Positions 17,101 through 23,177 of a stretch of DNA of 38,243 nt are shown here, piece after piece. The translations under genes and the position numbers were made by a program. The notes below the pieces were generated by a model. It worked only from the letters and a program-made list of their open reading frames with translations, did no database searches and was not told the origin of the DNA. Each line of letters begins with the position of its first letter. The stretch's first letter is position 1. This DNA comes from Candidatus Gastranaerophilales bacterium (lineage in GTDB: Bacteria > Cyanobacteriota > Vampirovibrionia > Gastranaerophilales > Gastranaerophilaceae). The stretch lies in assembly GCA_944322955.1 (NCBI GenBank), contig CALUQQ010000032.1, positions 1-38,243 of the forward strand, read 5' to 3'.

Positions 17101-18020
17101 TCGGGATACTTTTGAGAAATAATTTTCAAGTGGCGCAATGGCTGAACTTTATCAATGACAGCGGGCTAAAAAGCATTACAAGAAGCGAAAGTCTGGAGCA
17201 AAAATCCATTTTCAAAACTATTTTTGCGATTTTAAAAATGATTTTAAATCCTTTTGACAACGGCATAATAGCCGACAATTATGAAATTTTGGCAGAAATG
17301 GGTTTTTATAAACCCCGACTCGGTACGGATATAAGAAATTTTGAGGACTCTTTCATCCAAATGAATTGCGACGATATAGAAAAGCCGGAACTTGTTCAAT
17401 TTCACTGGGATTTAAATTACTGGCTTTCAATGCCGCATCTTCCTGCGGAAGAACTCGCAATAAAAATAGGACTGACACATTTTTCAAGTGAAATTGAAAA
17501 ATCAAATGTATATTTAATTTCAACACTAATCAAACGATTAAGTTCAACAAATAACAATTTAACTTATGTAACCGAAAGACTCGGTGAGCTTGCGAAAAAG
17601 CCGTCATTAAGCGGATTTAAATTTTTTTCTGAAGAAGACGAGAGCAACCGCGAATTTTTAGAAGGAAAAGTTCAAATTATGACACTTCACAAATCCAAAG
17701 GCGATGAATTTGACGTTGTATTTTTGCCAGAAATGGCCGAAAAAAATCTTACTCTTGATATAAATGAGATAAAATTAAAATCTTCGGACTTTATGGAAAA
17801 TATTCGATGCTTAAATCCTAACTACAAACAAAAAACCGAATTTGAACTAAAAAAAGAACTTTTGTCCGAAAATTTGAGGCTGCTTTATGTTGCGATAACC
17901 AGAGCAAAAAAAGAATTGTTTATCACTGCGAGCCGAAAATCAATATCTTTCGGAAAAACAATAGATCAAACACCCAGTTTAATATTTAATGAATTACTTG
18001 AAGGATCAAAAGATGAATAA
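14163..18020 (+). CDS. Giant SF1 (UvrD/AddA-like) helicase with a second, degenerate helicase unit at its N-terminus
   Basis: About 1285 residues. The C-terminal half (from about 635) is a canonical SF1A helicase: Walker A AVPGAGKTT (K at about 660), motif Ia LTYMESAARNF, STIHGLALRIL, Walker B with DEAQDSS (about 841), CGDINQAI (III), NCSQRCTK (IV), MTLHKSKGDEFDVVFLPE (V, about 1173) and LLYVAITRAKKEL (VI, about 1240). The first 600 residues repeat the same order in decayed form: EGSISSEKT instead of a P-loop, LVQNSTLKNNF, YLIIDDGDE (about 201), DVFIAFDKLGAS and LVIATPQKI. This resembles AddB's inactive helicase part fused to AddA. A Cas4/RecB-like nuclease overlaps its end. The likely role is double-strand-break processing or anti-foreign-DNA action. 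The TTG at 14163 is preferred over the TTG at 14157 because GGGGG is 8 bases upstream. Confidence 0.85.
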   Translation: MIIEGSISSEKTNMLISKYAELLNSGVDASKILVLVQNSTLKNNFIEKTLAKLTLNAVEKLQVYSFFGMVYNTVSDNWAFLESRNKFDNPVILPNLAGLEISQFILKDILKEVPFKGYNSKKSLLNQLFRRYSLIVLNNLSDMEIEERSKILGETFAEDARIALKKLLSKTLALRDFDYLRQTLVFNFVYKNTNYFKNIEYLIIDDGDEITPVCYDFITYLKPQLKDVFIAFDKLGASRSGYLSADKNAVWGFEELFNQKAIPVQPATPLYNDAETIFDNVVNDKTQKLKHFSVKSPSKRASMIDLAIQKIEELQKLNIKPCEISVITPVIDDMLKFSLKENLKTDLMFLSGSEKLIQNRLVQACLTILKLNTPLKEKLTEFDIRVILSEFLNIPIKYCREILRGFDNEKILSYHEFNDEIFDKKYKKLLILIEKLSKSNIKLSEQICEIYNDIIEFTTINPDEINKFNFFIKQLRDFENIFGEDFETRKIDIITQIENSVISENPYSALEIKESDLVIATPQKIIDNQIRTRYQIWLDISSDEWIKSDTGPLYNAWVFQKGWEKDTYTIEDNINLSRDKTARILRKLTLCANDGIFAYSSLFDGNGVENFGGIENYINFEQESTASADVKPITPRPDQAPVLDYKSGQMAISAVPGAGKTTILLALILKLLDNGINPENIFVLTYMESAARNFRERIKNIRQNSGQLPNISTIHGLALRILKENGNFERLGLNPDFEICDDTQRTRIIRILSEQLKLKKIETDEFDRAVSVFKLSKGVLTSNLTDNKVKKFSEFFKNYQETLNAQNLIDYDDMLISSVELLRNNPDILEHYQNICHYIIEDEAQDSSGIQQELIGLLSGKHKNLIRCGDINQAITTTFSNADVEGFRKFIAASTDISMNCSQRCTKDVWTLANNLVKFADKKPETQNAFYKIFMQPVEGKNPVQENAVTARIFPAPLEEKNYILKNIKNRFKSNPKATVGILLRNNFQVAQWLNFINDSGLKSITRSESLEQKSIFKTIFAILKMILNPFDNGIIADNYEILAEMGFYKPRLGTDIRNFEDSFIQMNCDDIEKPELVQFHWDLNYWLSMPHLPAEELAIKIGLTHFSSEIEKSNVYLISTLIKRLSSTNNNLTYVTERLGELAKKPSLSGFKFFSEEDESNREFLEGKVQIMTLHKSKGDEFDVVFLPEMAEKNLTLDINEIKLKSSDFMENIRCLNPNYKQKTEFELKKELLSENLRLLYVAITRAKKELFITASRKSISFGKTIDQTPSLIFNELLEGSKDE

Positions 18021-18657
18021 TTTTTCTCCGCATATGCTGAAAACATTCAAAGAATGTCCAAGAAAATATTACTACAAATACATTGAAAAAATTTCACCTC
18101 CGCAAAAATCAACACCGTTTGAAAAAGGTAAAAAAATTCATGCACTTGCAAATTACTATTTGCGAGGTGAAGATATAACAAAATTTGAAAAGATTTTGAC
18201 ACATGATGAAAATGCCCTATGGAATAAACTGAAATCAAATGAATATTTTCAAAAGACTTATGTAAATTCGGAATACACTCTAACCTGCAAAATCGGGGAT
18301 TTCTGGGCAGGCGGCAGAATTGATGCTCTTATGAAAGACGGAAACCGCCATTATATACTTGATTACAAAACAGGTTCAGTTCCCGAAAATCCGGAAACTG
18401 ATTACCAGACAATGGTATATCTCTTAGCTGTTTCGGAATTTTTAAAAAATAATAATCTTACATTTGTATATATAGACTTAAAAAACAGCCTTAACCATAA
18501 AATCGAATTTAATGAAGAACAAAAAAATCAATACACAAATGAACTCATAAAAATTTGTACACAAATTACGGACGAAAAAATATTCCCCGAAAATCATAAA
18601 AGGTGCCAATTTTGTGAATACAACAAATTTTGTTATTCTTCTTCCGCTGCCGGTTGA
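18013..18657 (+). CDS. PD-(D/E)XK nuclease with Cas4/AddB-type Fe-S cysteine cluster
   Basis: 214 residues. RecB/Cas4-family nuclease core: H43 (KKIHAL), D104 (GGRIDAL), D117-x-K119 (YILDYKTG) and Q132 (DYQTMVYL). Cys residues at 15 (KECPRKYYYKY), 198, 201 and 207 (CQFCEYNKFC) are placed as in AddB and Cas4, where four Cys bind a 4Fe-4S cluster. The ATG lies inside the last codons of the helicase gene (8-bp overlap, AAGGA upstream), indicating translational coupling and probably a complex: the helicase moves DNA and the nuclease cuts it. No cas1, cas2 or CRISPR repeat is nearby, so a CRISPR role is unsupported. The 3' end overlaps the opposing gene by 25 bp. Confidence 0.9.
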   Translation: MNNFSPHMLKTFKECPRKYYYKYIEKISPPQKSTPFEKGKKIHALANYYLRGEDITKFEKILTHDENALWNKLKSNEYFQKTYVNSEYTLTCKIGDFWAGGRIDALMKDGNRHYILDYKTGSVPENPETDYQTMVYLLAVSEFLKNNNLTFVYIDLKNSLNHKIEFNEEQKNQYTNELIKICTQITDEKIFPENHKRCQFCEYNKFCYSSSAAG

Positions 18658-19028
18658 ATACAAACACCAGGATTATTTTTGAATCTGCTCCATGTCGTTT
18701 CTGCAGTGGACTCACCGTTAGGATCTTCTCTCATAGCAGAAACAATCTCATTTACCTGCTCACGATAAAAACCGCAATTATAAGATGTTTTTTCCTCACC
18801 TTTTGTCACAGTTTCTCTATAAATACACTGTTTATTTTTCCAGCCGTGCAAAGATCGTGTGAGAGTGTATTCAATACCTTCACCGTCAGTCAAAGTAAGA
18901 GATTGATTTGTCGGCAGGCAGTGATAAAATTTATTTATAAACACCCCCGAATATTTAACCGTATCTGCTGCATACACGGCAGCCACACCCAAAGCCATAA
19001 GACCTGTTATAATAAAAACTTTTTTCAT
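18633..19028 (-). CDS. Small exported protein with four cysteines, unknown function
   Basis: 131 residues with a clear Sec signal peptide (MKKVFIITGLMALGVAAVYA, cut after the second Ala-x-Ala) and a mature part containing four Cys (HCLP, QCIY, NCGF, VCIQ), suitable for two disulfides in the periplasm. No family recognised. GGAGG lies 5 bases before the ATG at 19028; the open frame extends further upstream into rplL but the export signal fixes the start. It follows the rplL terminator on the same strand and ends overlapping the nuclease gene. Confidence 0.8.
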   Translation of the reverse strand: MKKVFIITGLMALGVAAVYAADTVKYSGVFINKFYHCLPTNQSLTLTDGEGIEYTLTRSLHGWKNKQCIYRETVTKGEEKTSYNCGFYREQVNEIVSAMREDPNGESTAETTWSRFKNNPGVCIQPAAEEE

Positions 19029-19076
19029 ACAATCCTCCATAAATTTATAATAACAAATTTCAATAAAAAACGCAAC

Positions 19077-19106
19077 AAAAAAGAGGCCCCGAAGAACCTC
19101 TTTTTT
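19077..19106 (-). terminator. Intrinsic terminator of rplJ-rplL, UUCG-type loop
   Basis: AAGAGG and CCTCTT arms around a 10-base centre; on the minus strand the RNA AGAGG-UUC-UUCG-GGG-CCUCU can close on a stable UUCG tetraloop and is followed by six T. Confidence 0.85.
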
Positions 19107-19125
19107 CGCAAAGATGAAGAAAAAA

Positions 19126-19506
19126 CTACTTAATTTCAACAGTAGCGCCTGCAGCTTCAAGTTGTTTTTTGATAGCTTCAGCATCTTCTTTTTTAACATT
19201 TTCTTTAATCGGTTTCGGAGCAGCGTCAACCAAATCTTTAGCTTCTTTTAAGCCAAGACCTGTGATAGCACGAACTTCTTTCAATACAGCGATTTTGTTA
19301 GCGCCTGCTGCTGCTAAAACAACAGTAACTTCAGATGCTTCTTCAGCACCTGCAGCTTCGCCGGCTGCTGCTGCCGGAGCTGCTGCAGCAACTGCAACAG
19401 GAGCTGCTGCTGATACACCAAATTTTTCTTCCATAGCTTTTACTAATTCAGCTGCTTCTAATAATGTTAATTTTTCAATTGATTCCAAAATTGATTCTAC
19501 ACTCAT
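19126..19506 (-). CDS. rplL: 50S ribosomal protein L7/L12
   Basis: 126 residues. N-terminal dimerisation helices ([29 protein letters not shown]), an Ala-rich hinge (about 33-55) and the conserved C-terminal factor-binding domain ([23 protein letters not shown]...[14 protein letters not shown]). It forms the ribosomal stalk with L10 and recruits translational GTPases. It lies 39 bases after rplJ in the usual order. Confidence 0.97.
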   Translation of the reverse strand: MSVESILESIEKLTLLEAAELVKAMEEKFGVSAAAPVAVAAAAPAAAAGEAAGAEEASEVTVVLAAAGANKIAVLKEVRAITGLGLKEAKDLVDAAPKPIKENVKKEDAEAIKKQLEAAGATVEIK

Positions 19507-19545
19507 TTTTTTCTCCTTTATGTTAATTTTTAAGTTCTACTAAAA

Positions 19546-20067
19546 TTATGCTGCCTTTTGATCTCTGACAGCTGCCATAGCTCTTGTAAGCTGAGCCATA
19601 ACTGCATTGATTGAACCAACAATACCTGTAGCAGGTGAGTTGACACAACCAAGCATTTTTGCGTAAAGTTCTTCTTTTGAAGGAAGATTTGCCAATGCTT
19701 TTGTTTCATCTTCTGTCAAGAGTTTTCCGTCCAAAGCCGCACCGATAATTACGCCTTTTTTAGTATCTTTAATAAATTTAGATACTGCTTTTGCAGGGCT
19801 TACGGGGTCTTTGTATCCGAATGCGAGTGCAATCGGGCCGGTTAATTTTTCCGTAAGGATTTCATACGGAGTATCTTTAACAGCGATTTTTGCAAGAGTA
19901 TTTTTAACAACCGTATAATCACCGCCGTCTTTTTGCAAAGCACGTCTTAAATTTGTAATTTCTTCTACGGTATAACCTTTATACTCAGTAACAATAGCTA
20001 CTTGGGCTTTTTCAATCTTTGATTTTAACGCATCAATTTTTTCTGCTTTAAATGCTTTTGTTGCCAT
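19546..20067 (-). CDS. rplJ: 50S ribosomal protein L10
   Basis: 173 residues, typical length. It starts MATKAFKAEKIDALKSKIEK, followed by the RNA-binding domain (VTEYKGYTVEEITNLRRALQ, YTVVKNTLAKIA) and ends in the helix that binds L7/L12 dimers. AAAGGAG lies 7 bases before the ATG at 20067; the longer frame upstream lies in the leader. L10 with L12 represses its own mRNA through the leader described below. rplK and rplA are not adjacent here. Confidence 0.96.
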   Translation of the reverse strand: MATKAFKAEKIDALKSKIEKAQVAIVTEYKGYTVEEITNLRRALQKDGGDYTVVKNTLAKIAVKDTPYEILTEKLTGPIALAFGYKDPVSPAKAVSKFIKDTKKGVIIGAALDGKLLTEDETKALANLPSKEELYAKMLGCVNSPATGIVGSINAVMAQLTRAMAAVRDQKAA

Positions 20068-20103
20068 TTTTCGCTCCTTTATTTTTATCGACCTGCCATA
20101 AAT

Positions 20104-20143
20104 ACAAAAAAGATTTTGCACATATGGACAACCGCAAAATCTT
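20104..20143 (-). terminator. Attenuator-like terminator in the rplJ leader
   Basis: AAGATTTTGC / GCAAAATCTT, a perfect 10-bp stem (20143-20134 and 20119-20110 on the minus strand), followed by a run of T at 20109-20105, all upstream of the rplJ start. Such a placement would let transcription stop before the operon unless the upstream leader structure or L10 binding changes folding. Confidence 0.7.
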
Positions 20144-20169
20144 ACACAAGTTTAAAATATTTATATTTC

Positions 20170-20235
20170 GACTTTATGTAACCTCGGCCGGCAAATTTTA
20201 AAGACATTACGTCTACCGACTGTCTGCGGCTGTAT
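20170..20235 (-). promoter_or_regulatory. Ribosomal protein L10 leader (autoregulatory RNA)
   Basis: The minus-strand leader contains GCAGACAGTCGG, GTAATGTCTTTAAAATT and GCCGGCCGAGG in the order and spacing of the L10 leader family, where the L10(L12)4 complex binds a kink-turn-like structure. It lies between the rplJL promoter and the attenuator-like hairpin. Confidence 0.8.
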
Positions 20236-20239
20236 AGTT

Positions 20240-20268
20240 AATTTACATTAAAAACACTTTTCTGTCAA
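20240..20268 (-). promoter_or_regulatory. Promoter of rplJ-rplL
   Basis: Minus strand: consensus TTGACA (20268-20263), 17-bp spacer, TAAATT (20245-20240). The resulting leader is roughly 170 bases and carries the L10 leader RNA. The rest of the gap up to 20354 shows nothing further. Confidence 0.6.
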
Positions 20269-20355
20269 CAGGATTGTTAAGAAATCATAATTTACCGCTT
20301 GCCATAACTCGTTAATATATGAACTATCGCTATAACAACTCTGTTTTATAATCAA

Positions 20356-20385
20356 AAAAAAGCCCGCCAAAGCGGGCTTTTTAGT
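20356..20385 (-). terminator. Intrinsic terminator of fabI
   Basis: AAAAGCCCGC (20358-20367), loop CAAA, GCGGGCTTTT (20372-20381), flanked by A and T runs so that it would work on either strand. It lies 9 bases after the fabI stop. Confidence 0.9.
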
Positions 20386-20393
20386 TAAAATTT

Positions 20394-21206
20394 TTACGCA
20401 TTGATTAAAGATTTCGCGATAATTTCCATCTCTTCAAGCGATGCATAGACAGCATGACATCCGCAATCTACATAAAGGATTTGACCTGTAGTACCTGTTG
20501 ATAGGTCTGATGCCAGATACAAACCTGCTTTGCCGACATCTTCCAACGCAACGTTACGATTGAGCGGAGATTTAGCAATAGCTGCTTTAAGCATTTTATC
20601 AAAACCTGAAATACCTTTTGCAGCAAGCGTTTTAACTGCACCTGCGGAAATACAGTTAACTCTGACACCTTTTTTACCCAAATCAGCTGCAAGATATCGC
20701 ATTGAAGATTCAAGCGCTGCTTTTGCAACACCCATAACGTTGTAGTTTGCAACAACATATTCAGAACCCAAATATGTCAATGCAAATATTGAACCGCCTT
20801 CATTCATAATATGCTCAACATTTCTACAAATTGAAACCAATGAATAAGCGCTTACGCCCATTGCTAAATTCCAGCCGTCATGTGATGTGTCAATAAATCT
20901 GCCCTGCAAATCTTCTTTTGCGGCAAAAGCAACAGCATGAACTACAAAATCCAATTTACCGTATACTCTTTCGCATTCAGCAACAACAGCTTTAATTTCA
21001 TCTTCTTTTGTAACATCACAGCTCATGATAATTTTTGCATTCATTTCTTCCGCAAGCGGTCTTACACGTTTTTCCATAACTTCGCCGGCATAGGTAAATG
21101 CAATATCCGCACCCGCTTCAAAAAGCTGACGTGCAATAGCATATGCTATACCGTGTGTGTTTGAAACTCCAAAAATAAGACCTTTTTTGCCTTCCATTAA
21201 TTTCAT
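20394..21206 (-). CDS. fabI: Enoyl-[acyl-carrier-protein] reductase (NADH), FabI
   Basis: Final reductive step of the fatty-acid elongation cycle (trans-2-enoyl-ACP to acyl-ACP); cytoplasmic tetramer and target of triclosan-type inhibitors. 270 residues, an SDR Rossmann fold: nucleotide loop GVSNTHGIAYAIA (13-25), CDVTKEDE (63-70), and the FabI catalytic set Y145, Y155 and K162 in TYLGSEYVVANYNVMGVAKAA. It ends with the cofactor/substrate part (STGTTGQILYVDCGCHAVYA) and about 15 extra residues. AAGGAG is 8 bases before the ATG. Monocistronic with its own promoter and terminator. Confidence 0.95.
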   Translation of the reverse strand: MKLMEGKKGLIFGVSNTHGIAYAIARQLFEAGADIAFTYAGEVMEKRVRPLAEEMNAKIIMSCDVTKEDEIKAVVAECERVYGKLDFVVHAVAFAAKEDLQGRFIDTSHDGWNLAMGVSAYSLVSICRNVEHIMNEGGSIFALTYLGSEYVVANYNVMGVAKAALESSMRYLAADLGKKGVRVNCISAGAVKTLAAKGISGFDKMLKAAIAKSPLNRNVALEDVGKAGLYLASDLSTGTTGQILYVDCGCHAVYASLEEMEIIAKSLINA

Positions 21207-21246
21207 AAATAATTCTCCTTCTTAAAATCCCTTTGTTGATAAATTA

Positions 21247-21275
21247 ATATTACCAGAAATAAAAATTAAAGGCAA
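21247..21275 (-). promoter_or_regulatory. Promoter of fabI
   Basis: Minus strand: TTGCCT (21275-21270), 17-bp spacer, TAATAT (21252-21247). Confidence 0.55.
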
Positions 21276-21378
21276 ATTTATAACAACATTAAGAATTGTT
21301 ACAAGCTATAAACATGCTGAAATTAAGACACAGCGGATGTTTTTATATATTTAAGAGAGCTTATCAAAAGAGAGAACT

Positions 21379-23133
21379 ATGGGCATAAACGGTCTTGGAC
21401 AGCTTAATAGAGCTGACTTGCAGCGTATAATGTCGCAGCGCAACAGCGGTGCGGCAATTCAAGCGTCTGCACAAGACATCAATATGACCAAAAACGGTTC
21501 TATCTTTAACATGAAAAAATCAGGGGAAACAAGCTCTACTGTAAGCTCTCAACGCAAAAATCATTTCTCTTTAAGCTCTGAATCAGAAAATCAGGAATAC
21601 TCTGTATCATCGGGTAAAGCCGCAGCTCAAAGCGCGCTTTCTGGGACTTCAAGCACTAAAACCGGCACAGTACAAACGCAAGCCGACGCAAAAGAAATCA
21701 ACGCCATTGCAAAAGACAGTCAAAAAACTGCAAAATCTACCAAAAGTGAAGAAAAAGAAATGCAAAAAACGCTAAAAAGCAATCAACGTCTGGTAGAGCA
21801 GAACAACAAAGAAATACAAAAAATGGCGGAAAATATTGAAGCCGAAAATCTGGCAATGACATCTCTTGCTTCCGAAATTGAAAGCCTAACCTCCTCACAA
21901 AGCAGCTCAGGCGGCCTTTTGGATTCAACAGACCAAAAAATTACCACACTGACTTCACAATTAGGAGCCAGAGCCGGAAGAATCGGCGGTTACAGCAGTA
22001 AAATAACAAAATTATACACAACAAATAATAAAGCTATACGCACAATGAACCGTATAAGCAAAAATTATCAAAAAACAGTTGCAAAAACCCAAAAAACTCT
22101 CGAAGGTAACCAAACAACGGCAGATAAGGTTATGAATGTCGCAAACAAAGTCGGTGAGATTTCCCAATACACGACAATGGGCGGACAAGGCGTACAATTG
22201 ATAGGCAAAGGTATGCGTGCACTCGGACAGGCGCTTATGGGCACCGGCTACGGAGCAGGAGTTGGTGCAGCGCTCGTAACAGCCAGTGTTCCGGTTGAAA
22301 CAACAGGCAAAACAGTTGAAACCATCGGCACATACGGGTCAACAGCCGCATCAATTACAAAATCGGCATGCTCAGCCGCAAACGGTGATCTCGCAGGTGC
22401 ACTGACAAATGCGGCATCAGCTATAATGACAGGTGCATCCGCCGTCAAAGGTACACAGGAGATGATGTCGGGATTTGAAGGTATAAAAGAACAAGCCACA
22501 CAGGCTATGCAAAAAGGTCTTGAAGCCCAAGCAGCCAAACAACTTGTCAAAGGCGATATGGGACAAGGGCTTAAAGAGGCTGGCCTTTCTAACAAACAAA
22601 TCAAACAAATAGCTCAAAACGAAACAGCAGGTTCAATGGCCGGCAAGTCGATGGCTGATATGAAAGCTAATATAAAAGGCGACAACAGCTTTGTAACAAA
22701 CGCAATAAAACAAGGCGAAGGCGGCATGCAGGCAGCCCAACAAACAGTCGGACAAGCACAAACCGCGTTTACAAGCAGTATTACGGACGATATGAGCAGA
22801 CGAGCGATTAAGAGAGGTTTGAAACAAGCAACACAAACAGGTGCAAATTCCGCTATTACAAACTCCGCGCAAAAGGCTGCACAGCGTATGGCTGAAAATG
22901 CTGCTGAAATTGCTTCACAAGCTGTAAAAACCGCCCAAAATGGCAAGGGCATGGTTTATGCACAAAAAATTGCAAGCAGTCTGCAAATGGCCGGCTCTAT
23001 GGTGGGTCAATTCCAGAGCATGTACGGTAATTCAAATGTTAGTTATTCGTCGAGCCCGTATCAGATAGACGCCCAATTGGAAAAAATGCTCAATAACAGA
23101 AAAATACATTCTTATCAAGCGTATTATGCATAA
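21379..23133 (+). CDS. Unrecognised 584-aa Ser/Ala/Gln-rich helical protein
   Basis: No family recognised. Residues 1-105 are Ser/Thr/Gln-rich and probably flexible. About 110-240 is coiled-coil-like (SEEKEMQKTLKSNQRLVEQN...). Near 280-315 lies a Gly/Ala/Val-rich hydrophobic stretch (GTGYGAGVGAALVTASVPVE). The rest is Ala/Gln/Lys-rich helix with repeated AxxAxK spacing, ending in Tyr/Ser. There is no signal peptide. Long amphipathic helices around a central hydrophobic patch resemble secreted translocator or tape-measure-like proteins, which is only a compositional similarity. GAGAG precedes the ATG. Flanked by a promoter region shared with fabI and a strong terminator: a single-gene unit. 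Confidence 0.75.
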   Translation: MGINGLGQLNRADLQRIMSQRNSGAAIQASAQDINMTKNGSIFNMKKSGETSSTVSSQRKNHFSLSSESENQEYSVSSGKAAAQSALSGTSSTKTGTVQTQADAKEINAIAKDSQKTAKSTKSEEKEMQKTLKSNQRLVEQNNKEIQKMAENIEAENLAMTSLASEIESLTSSQSSSGGLLDSTDQKITTLTSQLGARAGRIGGYSSKITKLYTTNNKAIRTMNRISKNYQKTVAKTQKTLEGNQTTADKVMNVANKVGEISQYTTMGGQGVQLIGKGMRALGQALMGTGYGAGVGAALVTASVPVETTGKTVETIGTYGSTAASITKSACSAANGDLAGALTNAASAIMTGASAVKGTQEMMSGFEGIKEQATQAMQKGLEAQAAKQLVKGDMGQGLKEAGLSNKQIKQIAQNETAGSMAGKSMADMKANIKGDNSFVTNAIKQGEGGMQAAQQTVGQAQTAFTSSITDDMSRRAIKRGLKQATQTGANSAITNSAQKAAQRMAENAAEIASQAVKTAQNGKGMVYAQKIASSLQMAGSMVGQFQSMYGNSNVSYSSSPYQIDAQLEKMLNNRKIHSYQAYYA

Positions 23134-23163
23134 AAAAATACCGGCTAAAGCCGGTATTTTTTT
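23132..23163. terminator. Bidirectional intrinsic terminator
   Basis: AAAAAAATACCGGC (23132-23145), loop TAAA, GCCGGTATTTTTTT (23150-23163): A-rich and T-rich flanks make it functional for both convergent genes. Confidence 0.93.
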
Positions 23164-23177
23164 GAGCTTATTTATCA

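Noticed and set aside
18013..18657. Cas4 of a CRISPR system
   Set aside because: Fold and cysteines fit, but no repeats, cas1 or cas2 are in the window and it is coupled to a helicase, so a RecB/AddB-like role is better supported.
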